Shown: positions 1 to 9,081, numbered from the stretch's first letter. The stretch: 64,000 bases of DNA from Butyrivibrio sp. INlla21 (GCF_900116875.1 NZ_FPCC01000005.1:1-64000), one strand, 5' to 3'. Made by a program: numbers and translations. Notes: generated by a model not told the origin, from the sequence alone.

Positions 1-201
1 GAAAGGGATTTTAATGAGTGTGACAGGATCCATGCTGGGCCTGCCCATATCTGATGAATACTTATCTTCAACAAGGTCATATATGAATGACCAGTCAATT
101 GCTTTATCAATAAGCCTGAGCATGTGATCCTGAGGTACCAGATCATCCATGCTCACAAACTGCATCTGTTCACGCTTTCTTTCGGTATTAGAAGTCATCA
201 T
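1..201 (-). CDS. IS1182-family transposase, N-terminal part (cut by window edge)
   Basis: Reading the minus strand from two adjacent ATG codons (201 and 198) gives about 66 residues that run off the window start. The stretch LVPQDHMLRLIDKAIDWSFI followed by a GRPSMDPV motif is the N-terminal DUF772-type domain of IS1182/IS5-like DDE transposases. The DDE catalytic core would lie outside the window. A TATAAT-like -10 sits at 236-241 on the same strand. Whether the element is intact cannot be judged here. The family call rests on the characteristic N-terminal wording and is fairly secure. Confidence 0.8.
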   Translation of the reverse strand, partial: MMTSNTERKREQMQFVSMDDLVPQDHMLRLIDKAIDWSFIYDLVEDKYSSDMGRPSMDPVTLIKIPF

Positions 202-375
202 AAAGGCTATCCCCATCCACAACTTTGATACTTTTATTATACCATAAAAAGTGCCTCAATCCCAGATAAATACAGGGCTTGTGACACTTTTTAAAAGAAA
301 AATCCACAGCATTTGCCGTGGACTTTGTCTACAGTCTGAAAGCCACGCATAAAGCGTGGCTTTCTATTATCAATC
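202..375. other. Intergenic end of the insertion element with three hairpins
   Basis: No gene is seen. Arms of 8 bp (246-253 with 285-292) form a long hairpin that may mark the terminal region of the IS1182-type element. A second small hairpin pairs 303-307 with 318-322. The third, 339-363, is described separately as a terminator. The exact IS boundary cannot be fixed without a second copy. Confidence 0.4.
339..363. terminator. Hairpin after the secreted coiled-coil gene
   Basis: A perfect 10-bp stem (aaagccacgc / gcgtggcttt) with a 5-nt loop lies just downstream of the minus-strand gene ending at 376. The T-run that follows is short (TTTC), so termination may be weak. Confidence 0.5.
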
Positions 376-1233
376 TCAATTTGTTGCAGTTGCAACCGCT
401 GCAACTCTTACGAAAGCGAGAGGTCCGTGCTGTGTAAGGTTTACGGTTACGTGGTTATCTGTAATGGATGTAACCATTACCTGAACCCAATTCTTGCCCT
501 GAAGCTGGTATACTGCAATTGAGTCGTTTGCACTTACGCCGGTAATAGTGAAATTTACTACCGCTGTCTTAAACGAAACTCCGGGTGAGCTTGTTGTTAC
601 GCAGTGAAGAAGTGTTCCGCCGACACTGTTTGCATACTTGTTTGCAGAACTCAGAACACCTGCTGTGGGAGCTGAAAGTGTAAATGTAACATTGCTCTTT
701 CCGCCGTTGATCTGAACATGTCCGCCCTGAGCAACGTATCCGCCGTCTCCGTCACCGACAGCGTTATTTCTGCTAAGCACCTGTTCTCTTGAAGGAGTCT
801 CTCTTCTCTTGGGAGCGGCTGTCGCATTTTTATATTTTTCTTCGTATTTTTCCTTTGCTGTAACAGCTGCGCTAAGACTCTTATTTGTTGATTCAAGCTG
901 CTTTGTCAGTTGTGCTTTCTTCTGTTCGAGTTCTTTATTATCATTTGCGAGAGTGGCAAGTTTCTTACTAAGTTCCTCTTGTACTGATTTAAGCTCACCA
1001 ATCTTCTGATTTAGTTCGGCTTTGTCCTTTTCAGCCTTTTCCCTATCAGCCTGAGCCTGTTCTTCTTGTTTTTTGAGCTTGTCTTGTAACCCCTTTATAG
1101 TCGGGCTGGGATCCACGTCAGAATTTGCCTCCGTAACTGTATTCTCACCGGTAGTATCCTCCGCAGCAAAAACACATACGGAACTCGTCACCAAAAGTGT
1201 ACCTGCAACTGTAAGAGCCAGAATCTTTTTCAT
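376..1233 (-). CDS. Secreted coiled-coil protein of unknown function
   Basis: This 285-residue protein starts with a clear signal peptide (MKKILALTVAGTLLVTSSVCVFAAE) that probably ends at the AAE site. Residues about 45-140 are rich in K, E, Q and L with heptad-like spacing and should form a long coiled coil. A basic linker (APKRRETPSR) follows. The last 110 residues are a Gly/Thr/Val-rich beta-type domain with no recognised motif. It sits downstream of the capsule operon on the same strand, 46 nt after the sortase-like gene, and could be co-transcribed. Export is well supported. The role is unknown; a surface or cell-wall-associated protein is an inference from the signal peptide and neighbours. 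Confidence 0.75.
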   Translation of the reverse strand: MKKILALTVAGTLLVTSSVCVFAAEDTTGENTVTEANSDVDPSPTIKGLQDKLKKQEEQAQADREKAEKDKAELNQKIGELKSVQEELSKKLATLANDNKELEQKKAQLTKQLESTNKSLSAAVTAKEKYEEKYKNATAAPKRRETPSREQVLSRNNAVGDGDGGYVAQGGHVQINGGKSNVTFTLSAPTAGVLSSANKYANSVGGTLLHCVTTSSPGVSFKTAVVNFTITGVSANDSIAVYQLQGKNWVQVMVTSITDNHVTVNLTQHGPLAFVRVAAVATATN

Positions 1234-1279
1234 AATTTTTTTGCCTCCGTTCTTTTATCTAAACAACATTATCCTTCTG

Positions 1280-2083
1280 TTACCATTCAGCCTGAATATT
1301 AATGTCGTCTTCATCTCCGTAATCAACATCTCTGTCAATTTTCCCGGCTACGTCCCCCATCAGACATCCGATAACCACCGTCTGCTTTCCCGGTTCATCG
1401 ATGCTGTCCGTAGTAAGCGTAATAAGGAAATGTTCGGGTTTAAGCCCCGTCTCGCAGCCATCCCTGATAATCTTAGAATCATCTCCTTTTCTGTAGATCT
1501 CATTGATAAACTCCATACATCCGGAAGCATATGTGAAATCATACTGTGCAAGAAGCTTTGTATCATCACGGATATAAGCGGCAATTATATAATATATAAG
1601 GGAGTTATCCTCCATATATACATGTACATACTCGTGCTCATCAAAATATTCTTTATCCAAAAAATTGTTGAGCTGCGCAAATCCGGTTCCATCCTTAGGC
1701 GACGATCCGTAAATGACTTCATTAAAGTCACACATGTCATTAAGATTTGCAGCCTCGATATGGATAGCCCCGTTTTCATCAGGCTCTTTGTACTCGTTAT
1801 GACTTTTGTAAAAAGAATCATCACCTTCAGAATCCTGAAGAATGGGACAATTTATATCCGTCCCCGGAATGTATAGCCATGCAAAAGCATCCTCATTTAA
1901 GCTCCTGATGTCTTCAAATCCGGTTTTCTGCTCCGTCGGAAGAGCACTTTTTTCATAAGCGGTGTTACGTCCGGCATCTGTATCCTTCCGTGAACATCCG
2001 ATAAGAAAAACTACCATCAGCGGTAAAAAGAGTCCTTTTACGGCTATCATCTCTATTATTCTATATCGTCTTTTCGTATACAT
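1280..2083 (-). CDS. Sortase-B-fold lipoprotein lacking catalytic residues
   Basis: The chosen ATG at 2083 gives 267 residues and follows the LCP stop codon (2088-2090) by 4 nt, with a weak GCAGGC site overlapping that stop. Starts further upstream, at 2113 or 2122, would overlap the LCP gene and have no visible ribosome site. A lipobox (VFLIGC, Cys about 30) predicts a lipid-anchored extracellular protein. The remainder follows the class B sortase layout: AWLYIPGTDINCPI, then EVIYGSSPKDGTGFAQL, then HFLITLTTDS. Active sortases read YGHN and TL(S/T)TC at these places. Here the His is Ser (about residue 127) and the Cys is Asp (about 226), and the usual Arg before the last strand is also absent. 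It is probably not a transpeptidase. It is the last gene of the capsule operon, so a binding or scaffold role is a possible inference. Confidence 0.8.
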   Translation of the reverse strand: MYTKRRYRIIEMIAVKGLFLPLMVVFLIGCSRKDTDAGRNTAYEKSALPTEQKTGFEDIRSLNEDAFAWLYIPGTDINCPILQDSEGDDSFYKSHNEYKEPDENGAIHIEAANLNDMCDFNEVIYGSSPKDGTGFAQLNNFLDKEYFDEHEYVHVYMEDNSLIYYIIAAYIRDDTKLLAQYDFTYASGCMEFINEIYRKGDDSKIIRDGCETGLKPEHFLITLTTDSIDEPGKQTVVIGCLMGDVAGKIDRDVDYGDEDDINIQAEW

Positions 2084-2087
2084 TTCA

Positions 2088-3146
2088 TTAGCCTGCTTGA
2101 TCAATTTTTTCATAAAAAACATCTATTATAGTCTCATAGAGGCTTGCATCATCAACTCTAAACTCCTCATACTTGCCATCTCTGGAAGTTTCACCGTCAA
2201 TTGATATGATGTCATCTGCATTAAACGTATACGATACAAGATACGGAGCAAGATATGAGATCTCATCAGCGGATATATTCGTTACCATCTTACTTCCGAT
2301 CGCCGTAAAAAGCTCCACTGCAGCATTATTATTTTCACTGCACTTAATTCTGGCAGCATTTATAAAAGCATTTATATACTGTTTCTGCCTTTCAAGCCTT
2401 GAGCTGTTTGAGCCCGATATGTGTATATCTCTGCTCTTTATGTAATGATATGCCGTCTTTCCCTCAAGATGAACTTCGGCGCCCTTTTTCAGTGTCTTAT
2501 CAAACTTTGTGAGGTCCTCGAGAACAACAACATCAACTCCTCCGACCTGATCGTTTATCGTAGGAATCGCGCTCATATTTATAGCAGCATAGCCGTGAAT
2601 CGGAAGCTGGTAAAAAAGACTGGACACCGCCTTCACCTGATATTCACAGGATTCTTCCATTCCGTCACCGAAACCGTGTTGCAGACAAATCTGCGCTTCT
2701 ACCGTAGTCTGATATCTTCCGTATTCATCATAAACATCCACATCGGTCATTGTATTTCTGTTGATGCCTATAATGCTTATCTTCTGAGTGTGCGGGTTGA
2801 GAACAAGAAGAAACAGCGCATCTGCCTGTCCTCCTTCGCCTCCCTCAGATACCTTCGAGACAACTTCATCATCTTTGTCTATTCCCATTATTAAAAAAGT
2901 AATTATATCTTCATTGTAATCATATACATCACCGTTATATGTGATCCAGTCATCCTGCCATTCCGCGCTTGCATTCGAAACAACATTGGGATCTTGCTGT
3001 CCCATCATCGGCGCCGATGTGGCCGATTTGGAACCCAGATTTGCTTTTCCCATTACTCTCATTATCTCAAATCCGACAAGTCCACCCGCAACAAACGTCA
3101 TGAACACTGCCCAGATAATGAGAAAAACTTTTCCTTTTCCCCTCAT
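2088..3146 (-). CDS. LytR-CpsA-Psr (LCP) family glycopolymer transferase
   Basis: This 352-residue protein has one N-terminal membrane segment (about 7-29) and an extracellular LCP domain. LCP enzymes move undecaprenyl-linked glycopolymers (teichoic acid or capsule) to peptidoglycan. Visible family features are ITFLIMGID, the INRNTM strand with its conserved Arg, and YHYIKSRD followed by SSRLERQKQYI, whose arginines bind the lipid pyrophosphate. The ATG directly abuts the stop of the preceding gene (3147-3149), so the two are translationally coupled. Its place after CpsB/C/D homologues fits attachment of the polymer made by this locus. The family call is firm; the substrate is not known. Confidence 0.92.
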   Translation of the reverse strand: MRGKGKVFLIIWAVFMTFVAGGLVGFEIMRVMGKANLGSKSATSAPMMGQQDPNVVSNASAEWQDDWITYNGDVYDYNEDIITFLIMGIDKDDEVVSKVSEGGEGGQADALFLLVLNPHTQKISIIGINRNTMTDVDVYDEYGRYQTTVEAQICLQHGFGDGMEESCEYQVKAVSSLFYQLPIHGYAAINMSAIPTINDQVGGVDVVVLEDLTKFDKTLKKGAEVHLEGKTAYHYIKSRDIHISGSNSSRLERQKQYINAFINAARIKCSENNNAAVELFTAIGSKMVTNISADEISYLAPYLVSYTFNADDIISIDGETSRDGKYEEFRVDDASLYETIIDVFYEKIDQAG

Positions 3147-3617
3147 TTACTGCTCCTGATCATCTGTAGAGGCGCCCTCTGCACTCGCGCCTTCAACAGC
3201 TCCTTCTCCTTGTGTTCCGTCCGGGACCATATTGGGAAAAAGAGGATCCTCCATAGTCTCAGATGAATCTCCGTTAAAATCTATATCTCTGATGTCTGCG
3301 GGAAAAACACGTGACTGTTTGGCAACATTGCCGCTAAAGTCCGCTACCGCATAGTAAACAACCGCTGTCTCCGCGTCTCTGTTAAGAACAACCTTTTCGA
3401 CAACGATCCTGCCTGTCATGTCTCCGTCCTTGGAATCGTAGGCGTTGACACCCTGTATCAGATCCTTGTCTGTTGTCTTGGAATCATAAACAAATCCAAC
3501 CGCGGAAAATCTAAACTCAGGCGCTAGTTTGTCGCTTCTTCCGTAAGCGATAACGATAAGCGCCGCAAGAACCCCGCTTAATATTGTAAAAAATATTCCG
3601 AGAATATTTCCTCTCAC
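3147..3617 (-). CDS. Membrane-anchored Ig-like (DUF5011-type) protein
   Basis: This 156-residue protein has one N-terminal membrane segment (residues 5-25). The extracellular part contains GVNAYDSKDGDMTGRIVVEK and YYAVADFSGN, the pattern of bacterial Ig-like domains of the DUF5011 kind that carry a D-x-D-G-D loop. The C-terminus is Glu/Ala/Gly-rich and probably disordered. It sits 14 nt after the tyrosine kinase gene and is directly joined to the LCP gene, so it belongs to the capsule operon. A role as an accessory surface or assembly protein is inferred from position only. Confidence 0.65.
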   Translation of the reverse strand: MRGNILGIFFTILSGVLAALIVIAYGRSDKLAPEFRFSAVGFVYDSKTTDKDLIQGVNAYDSKDGDMTGRIVVEKVVLNRDAETAVVYYAVADFSGNVAKQSRVFPADIRDIDFNGDSSETMEDPLFPNMVPDGTQGEGAVEGASAEGASTDDQEQ

Positions 3618-3631
3618 TTGTCTCCTCCAAA

Positions 3632-4462
3632 TCAGTCTTTCCTCGTAACTCCTGCGAGGTAATTAAGCTCATCAAGATCATCATCGTCAAGTCCGATATC
3701 GGGTTCCGGTGCCTTGGGTCTTGTCATTGAACTACTGTCACTGTCACCGCCGTTGCCATAATATTTGCCATAATACTTACCATAGTACTTGCCGTAATAA
3801 TGTCCGTAGTGACCGTAATAACCTTTACCGTTAAGATCGACCTTATTAAGCACAACGCCAAGCATCTTGGCTCCCGCTTTATCAAGCTGATCCTTAACTC
3901 TCTGAGCAAATCTGTAGCTGATAGCATTGTTCTCAACGACCATGATCGTGCCGTCGCACTGCTTGGCAACAACGGCTGCGTCAATAACGCTTCCGAGTGG
4001 AGGCGTATCAATGATTACATAATCAAATACCTGCTTCATATTCTCAAGGACCTTACTGAAGATCCTTCCACCCAAAAGCTCACTGGGGTTGGGAGGAACA
4101 GGTCCGCTGAATATCACATAAAGATTGGGTGTGTCGGTCTCGCAGATGACGCTGGAGAGCCTCTCTCTTCCAACAAGACAATGTGTAAGTCCAAGCCTTA
4201 CGGAGCCTGTCTTGTAACGTCCGACAAGAACTGACTTACGCATATCGGCGTCGACAAGTATCGTCTTTTTGCCAGCCTCGGCAAAAGCTCTCGCAAGAGC
4301 CATGGCAACCGTAGTCTTTCCTTCACCCGGAGTACAGCTCGTGACCGAGATAACCCGTACGTTCTGTCCGCTGAACTCAACGTTACTGCGAAGGGTCTTA
4401 TATGCTTCTTTTACCTGATAATTGTTTTCCGCCTGACTGAAATGAAGCTTCGCGCTCTGCAT
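3632..4462 (-). CDS. CpsD/CapB-type bacterial tyrosine kinase
   Basis: This 276-residue cytoplasmic ATPase controls capsule polymerisation together with a CpsC-type membrane partner. It has Walker A CTPGEGKTT (43-51), Walker A' ILVDADMRKS (68-77) and Walker B VIIDTPPLG (about 149-157), the set typical of BY-kinases. The C-terminal tail carries a Tyr cluster built from repeated YYGK units (about 215-240), the usual autophosphorylation site. The CpsC-type gene lies 30 nt upstream and the phosphatase gene lies before that, giving the classical CpsB-C-D set of Gram-positive bacteria in which kinase and adaptor are separate genes. Confidence 0.93.
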   Translation of the reverse strand: MQSAKLHFSQAENNYQVKEAYKTLRSNVEFSGQNVRVISVTSCTPGEGKTTVAMALARAFAEAGKKTILVDADMRKSVLVGRYKTGSVRLGLTHCLVGRERLSSVICETDTPNLYVIFSGPVPPNPSELLGGRIFSKVLENMKQVFDYVIIDTPPLGSVIDAAVVAKQCDGTIMVVENNAISYRFAQRVKDQLDKAGAKMLGVVLNKVDLNGKGYYGHYGHYYGKYYGKYYGKYYGNGGDSDSSSMTRPKAPEPDIGLDDDDLDELNYLAGVTRKD

Positions 4463-4492
4463 AGAATCTCCGTTTCTGTTTACCCAACAAAT

Positions 4493-5209
4493 TTACTTTT
4501 TCTTAGATTTCTTTTTTCCCTGCTCTTCAAGAGAAAGCGGGATAAGGCCTATCGTGCTGAGTCCCAAGTATCTCTCGACATCATCGGAACTCTTGATCGT
4601 ATCGTCGAGAAGGTATCCGAGCACAACAAAGAACGCAACAATGACCGCGCCCAAAAATCCCGAGATAACAGTCCATCTTCCGACTCTGGGACTAGCTTTC
4701 TTGGTAGGAACGTTAGCAGTCTCCGCAACATTGATGGCATCGATATCCATAACGTTGGTGATGTGCTCACTCGCAACTTCTCTGATACAGTTCGCGATCT
4801 TCATCGCCATCAAAGGATCCTCGTCCCTTGCGGTGATCGAAACGATACGCGTATCCGAAGGTGTATCTACTTTGAGAACGTCCGCGAGATCTTCATAGGT
4901 TATGTCCACGAGATTGAGTCTCTGCGCAACCTCTTCAAGCACGTATCTGCTCTTAATGAGCTCTGCGTAGTCCTGTGTGAGCTGCGTTGAAATCTGAACG
5001 TCCGAATAAGTAACGGTCTGATTTTCCTCTTTATTCAATATGTAAATCTTGGTGGTCGATTCATATGTGGGGTGAAGAACAAACTTACTGACAAAAAGAC
5101 CTGCCAGCGCAAAAAACAGTCCGGCGCTGATGATCAAAAAAGCTCTTCCCAATATGACAGACAAAAGCTCGCCAAGATTAATTTCAATTATGTCTTCTTT
5201 TCTGTCCAT
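4493..5209 (-). CDS. CpsC/Wzz-type chain-length regulator
   Basis: This 238-residue protein has two membrane segments, about 21-45 and about 180-200, flanking an extracellular Wzz domain with the typical start ...YESTTKIYILNKEENQ. In Gram-positive capsule systems this protein activates the separate CpsD kinase and sets polymer length. The basic C-terminal tail (GKKKSKKK) is cytoplasmic and could contact the kinase encoded immediately downstream. The ATG is preceded by GGAG. Confidence 0.9.
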   Translation of the reverse strand: MDRKEDIIEINLGELLSVILGRAFLIISAGLFFALAGLFVSKFVLHPTYESTTKIYILNKEENQTVTYSDVQISTQLTQDYAELIKSRYVLEEVAQRLNLVDITYEDLADVLKVDTPSDTRIVSITARDEDPLMAMKIANCIREVASEHITNVMDIDAINVAETANVPTKKASPRVGRWTVISGFLGAVIVAFFVVLGYLLDDTIKSSDDVERYLGLSTIGLIPLSLEEQGKKKSKKK

Positions 5210-5257
5210 GCTCCTCCATGCTTGCCGCGCACCGGGCCTGCGCAGTGCCGCTCTAAG

Positions 5258-5983
5258 CTATATTATCCGGCCGCGGATGACGCTCATAGGGTTCTCATAA
5301 AAGATCCTGTCTGCATAATCCTTGCCGTATTTTCTCTGAATATATGATCTGCAATCGGCCATGTACGGTGCTCTTCTCTTGGTATCATGAGCATCCGTAG
5401 CGACAAAATGCACCAGCCTGTTCTTGAGAAGTTTTTTTACAAAAAGCTTTATTCCAAAGCCGTACTTACCCATGACGGATAAGGCGTTAACCTGAATATA
5501 ACAGCCTTTGTTTATAAGCTCTTCCACATAAGCAGGGTGTGACACTATATCGCTGTATCTCTCAACATGCGCTATTATCGGAATAAAACCGGCGCCCTGG
5601 ATCTGATAGACCGCATTGCTTATAGCTCTGTATGGATTGGTGGGATGAAACTCTACAAGAACATACTCTGAATCTGCGAGTGTACATATCATTCCTTCTT
5701 CGAGTTGTCTCTGTGTCTCATCGCTGTAATATATTTCATTTCCGGAATACAATCTGATGTCGATGCCGGCGCTCCTTACCGCTTCATTAAGCCTCTTGGT
5801 ATAGATCTTGTTGCGCTCGACACTCACGTTGTGATGCAGTGGCTTATGGTGAGGCGTAAGAATAACGTCCGTGATGCCTTCCCTTGCTGCTATCTCCAGC
5901 ATCTTTAAACTTGTATCCATATCCCGAGAGCCGTCGTCAACTCCCGGCATTATGTGACAGTGTATATCGACAGATGCTTGCAT
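5258..5983 (-). CDS. CpsB/YwqE-type PHP tyrosine phosphatase
   Basis: This 241-residue protein of the PHP metallo-phosphatase family dephosphorylates the CpsD tyrosine tail. The metal-binding N-terminus is VDIHCHIMPGVDDGSRD, with further PHP His residues in ILTPHHKPLHH, PIIAHVERY and VATDAHD. Length fits CpsB/CapC. It is the first gene of the operon, downstream of the promoter at 6025-6054, and is followed by the CpsC and CpsD homologues. Confidence 0.92.
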   Translation of the reverse strand: MQASVDIHCHIMPGVDDGSRDMDTSLKMLEIAAREGITDVILTPHHKPLHHNVSVERNKIYTKRLNEAVRSAGIDIRLYSGNEIYYSDETQRQLEEGMICTLADSEYVLVEFHPTNPYRAISNAVYQIQGAGFIPIIAHVERYSDIVSHPAYVEELINKGCYIQVNALSVMGKYGFGIKLFVKKLLKNRLVHFVATDAHDTKRRAPYMADCRSYIQRKYGKDYADRIFYENPMSVIRGRII

Positions 5984-6024
5984 TTCATTCTCTCTTTGCT
6001 ATTTTTAGGCAATAACTCACATTT

Positions 6025-6054
6025 ATTATACACCTTAAAAATGAGCCGTTTCAA
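6025..6054 (-). promoter_or_regulatory. Promoter of the capsule operon
   Basis: On the minus strand, TTGAAA (6049-6054) and TATAAT (6025-6030) are separated by 18 nt and lie about 40 nt before the ATG at 5983. This is a good sigma-A-type promoter. Confidence 0.75.
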
Positions 6055-6101
6055 TATAATGTGGTAATAAAAAAACATTCCCAACATCTTGGGTTTTGGG
6101 G

Positions 6102-6107
6102 TATAAT
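6102..6107 (+). promoter_or_regulatory. -10 element upstream of the DUF4250 gene
   Basis: A perfect TATAAT lies 62 nt before the ATG at 6169. No convincing -35 is seen at normal spacing. Confidence 0.45.
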
Positions 6108-6168
6108 GATTTTATGATTTAAAAAAGAAGCGGAGCAGTCCGCTTATCACACTCCCGGAGGTGGAAAG

Positions 6169-6348
6169 ATGCCGGAAGATCCGATCATGTTATTCAGTTT
6201 TTTGAACATGAAGCTAAGAGACATGTATAGCAGCCTTGATGCGCTTGCCGACGATATGGACATAAGCGCACAGGAGCTTGAGAATATTATAAAAAAGTTG
6301 TCAGACGCAGGTTTTACGTATGACGAGAAAAGAAATCAGTTCGTTTGA
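6169..6348 (+). CDS. DUF4250 small protein
   Basis: This 59-residue protein begins MPEDPIMLFSFLNMKLRD and ends with NQFV, matching the short DUF4250 family found widely in Clostridia. A strong ribosome site (GGAGGTGG, 6157-6164) sits 5 nt before the ATG. The middle (LADDMDISAQELENIIKKL) looks like a small winged-helix-type unit, so nucleic-acid or protein binding is possible, but no function is established. It has its own -10 and a bidirectional terminator after it, so it is a one-gene unit convergent with clpB. Confidence 0.88.
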   Translation: MPEDPIMLFSFLNMKLRDMYSSLDALADDMDISAQELENIIKKLSDAGFTYDEKRNQFV

Positions 6349-6404
6349 GAATTCTTTTCACCTAAACACGAAGCACTTTAAACCAACATAAACCCAAAAA
6401 CGGG

Positions 6405-6456
6405 AAATCCCAAGAGCATTTAAGCTTACCCTCTATAAGCTGCCCTTGGGATTTTT
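6405..6456. terminator. Bidirectional terminator between the DUF4250 gene and clpB
   Basis: A 14-bp stem with one mismatch (6405-6418 with 6441-6454) encloses an inner AAGCTTA/TAAGCT pairing. A-rich and T-rich flanks allow termination from both directions. Confidence 0.85.
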
Positions 6457-6486
6457 CGTTTTTCTTATATTTCGCGAGCTTTTTCT

Positions 6487-9081
6487 TTATGCTCTGCTGC
6501 TCTTTGCTACGAGTTCTCCGTTCTCCACGCCGAACTCTATCGTATCGTGCGGCTGAACCTTATCTTCAAGAATAAGTCTCGCCGACAATGTCTCTACGTA
6601 CTTCTGAATGTATCTCTTAAGCGGTCTTGCGCCGTAGATCGGATCGTACGCGTTGTCTATAACGTAGTCCTTTGCTTCCTGTGAAAGCCTTATGGAAATC
6701 TCTCTGTCCGCAAGTCTCTTGTTAAGGTCATCTATGATAAGCTCGATGATTCCGCCGATGTTATCTTTTGTAAGAGGCTTGAACATGATGATCTCATCAA
6801 GTCTGTTGAGGAACTCGGGTCTAAAGTGTGCTCTAAGATCCTCCATTGTCTCTTTCTCGGCTTCCTCACTGATACTTCCGTCACTACTTATTCCGTCGAG
6901 CAGGTACTGCGCACCGATATTGGAAGTCATGATAAGGATCGTGTTCTTAAAATCTACGGTTCTTCCCTGAGAATCCGTGATACGTCCGTCGTCAAGCACC
7001 TGTAACAGGATGTTGAAGACATCGGGATGTGCCTTTTCAATCTCATCAAAAAGAACTACCGCATAAGGTTTTCTTCTTACGGCTTCCGTAAGCTGTCCGC
7101 CCTCCTCATAGCCCACGTATCCGGGAGGTGCTCCGATAAGACGGGACACACTGTACTTCTCCATGTACTCACTCATATCGATACGTACAATATTGTTCTC
7201 ATCGTCAAAAAGAGACTGTGCAAGGCTCTTTGCAAGCTCTGTCTTTCCGACACCTGTGGGTCCGAGGAACAGGAATGAACCTATAGGTTTTCTCGGATCC
7301 TTGATTCCCGCTTTCGATCTCATGATCGCTTCGGATACTTTTGTAACCGCATCGTCCTGGCCAACTACTCTTTCGTGAAGCTCGTCCGCAAGGTGAAGTG
7401 TCTTGTTTCTCTCGCTCTCAGTAAGCTTATTTACGGGGATTCCGGTCCATCTGCTGATGATACCCGCGATCTCTTCATCTGAAACTCGCTCATGAACAAG
7501 AGTTGTGTCGGCTTCTTTCTTGTGAGCAGCTTCCTCGGCTTCCTCAAGCTCTTTTTTAAGAGCAGGGAGTTTGCCGTACTGAAGCTCTCCGGCCTTCTCA
7601 TAATCACCGTTTCTCTGCGCGATGGCGATCTCCGAATTTATCGTATCGATCTGCTCACGCATTGCCGCAAGCTTATCAACCGCCTGCTTCTCGTTCTCCC
7701 ACTGAGCTTTTCTGGTATCAAAGTCTTCCTTGAGATCGGCAAGCTCTTTTTGCAGGTTGGATAATCTCTCTTTACTGAGGCTGTCGTCCTCTTTCTTAAG
7801 AGCGGCCTCCTCGATCTGCATCTGCATGATCTTACGATTGAGCTCATCGAGCTCCGCCGGCATCGAATCCATCTCGGTCTTTATAAGCGCGCACGCCTCA
7901 TCGACAAGGTCAATCGCTTTATCGGGAAGGAAACGATCGGAAATGTATCTGTTAGACAAAACTGCAGCACTTACAAGCGCACTGTCCATGATCTTAACGC
8001 CGTGGAATACTTCGTATCTTTCTTTTAAACCTCTAAGGATACTGATGGTATCTTCAACCGTAGGTTCATCAACCATTACAGGCTGGAAACGTCTCTCAAG
8101 CGCTGCGTCTTTTTCTATGTACTGTCTGTACTCGTTGAGCGTTGTTGCACCGATGCAGTGGAGCTCTCCTCTTGCGAGCATGGGCTTAAGCATGTTTCCC
8201 GCATCCATTGCGCCGTCTGTCTTTCCGGCACCGACTATCAGATGAAGCTCATCGATAAAAAGAATTATCTCTCCGTCCGAACCTTTTACGTCTTCAAGAA
8301 CGGCTTTAAGTCTTTCCTCAAACTCGCCTCTGTACTTGGCTCCCGCTACGAGAGCGCCCATGTCGAGTGAAAATATCTTTTTATCCTTAAGAGCCGAAGG
8401 TACGTCACCGCTTGCGATTCTCTGTGCAAGCGCCTCAACAACCGCTGTCTTACCGACACCGGGCTCACCGATGAGCACAGGATTGTTCTTGCTCTTTCTT
8501 GAAAGGATCCTTATAACGTTTCTGATCTCGGTATCACGTCCGATAACAGGATCCAGCTTCTGGTTCTTGGCCTTCTCGACAAGCTCTGTTCCGTATTTGG
8601 AAAGCGTATCGTAAGTAGCCTCGGGGTTATCCGTCGTCACGTTCCTGTTACCTCTGACCTCGGAAAGCACCTGAAGGAATCTGTTCCTGTCGATACCGAA
8701 CTGAGCAAAGATCTCTTTTACCTCTTTATTGGCATGCTTAATAAGCGCAAGGAAGAGGTGTTCCACGGAAACATACGCATCGCCGAGTGCCTTGGCCTCA
8801 TCCTCCGCAGACAAAAGAGCTTTATTAAGCTGCGCTCCGATGTAAGGCTGGCCGCCCTGAACCTTGGTTCTCTTGCCGATTCCTTGCTCGATTCTTGTTA
8901 AAAAAGAACCTGTATCAACGCCCATTTTCTCTACAAGCTTAGAGATAAGGCTATCTTCTATTGTCATAAGAGCGTAGAGCAGATGCTCTTGTTCAATCTC
9001 CTGATTTCCGTATTCAACGGCGATCTTCTCGCATCCGCTCACAGCCTCTATGGACTTTTGTGTGAACTTCTGTATATTCAT
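6487..9081 (-). CDS. clpB: ClpB disaggregase (Hsp100)
   Basis: This 864-residue ATP-driven disaggregase works with DnaK to rescue aggregated proteins. Order: Clp N-domain repeats (1-145), first AAA+ module with GEPGVGKT, the long middle coiled-coil domain (about 400-530, [19 protein letters not shown]) that separates ClpB from ClpA/ClpC, then the second AAA+ module with [15 protein letters not shown] and the sensor region [13 protein letters not shown]. Full length. The gene stands alone between terminators. No CIRCE or CtsR repeat was seen upstream; a sigma-A-type promoter is present at 9165-9192. Confidence 0.97.
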   Translation of the reverse strand: MNIQKFTQKSIEAVSGCEKIAVEYGNQEIEQEHLLYALMTIEDSLISKLVEKMGVDTGSFLTRIEQGIGKRTKVQGGQPYIGAQLNKALLSAEDEAKALGDAYVSVEHLFLALIKHANKEVKEIFAQFGIDRNRFLQVLSEVRGNRNVTTDNPEATYDTLSKYGTELVEKAKNQKLDPVIGRDTEIRNVIRILSRKSKNNPVLIGEPGVGKTAVVEALAQRIASGDVPSALKDKKIFSLDMGALVAGAKYRGEFEERLKAVLEDVKGSDGEIILFIDELHLIVGAGKTDGAMDAGNMLKPMLARGELHCIGATTLNEYRQYIEKDAALERRFQPVMVDEPTVEDTISILRGLKERYEVFHGVKIMDSALVSAAVLSNRYISDRFLPDKAIDLVDEACALIKTEMDSMPAELDELNRKIMQMQIEEAALKKEDDSLSKERLSNLQKELADLKEDFDTRKAQWENEKQAVDKLAAMREQIDTINSEIAIAQRNGDYEKAGELQYGKLPALKKELEEAEEAAHKKEADTTLVHERVSDEEIAGIISRWTGIPVNKLTESERNKTLHLADELHERVVGQDDAVTKVSEAIMRSKAGIKDPRKPIGSFLFLGPTGVGKTELAKSLAQSLFDDENNIVRIDMSEYMEKYSVSRLIGAPPGYVGYEEGGQLTEAVRRKPYAVVLFDEIEKAHPDVFNILLQVLDDGRITDSQGRTVDFKNTILIMTSNIGAQYLLDGISSDGSISEEAEKETMEDLRAHFRPEFLNRLDEIIMFKPLTKDNIGGIIELIIDDLNKRLADREISIRLSQEAKDYVIDNAYDPIYGARPLKRYIQKYVETLSARLILEDKVQPHDTIEFGVENGELVAKSSRA

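Noticed and set aside
1073-1876. Long plus-strand reading frame of 267 codons opposite the sortase-like and coiled-coil genes
   Set aside because: It is antisense to two well-supported genes, has no ribosome site and its translation looks like low-complexity mirror sequence.
3724-3850. CRISPR-like short repeats
   Set aside because: The repeats are in frame, code for the YYGK kinase tail and have no spacers.
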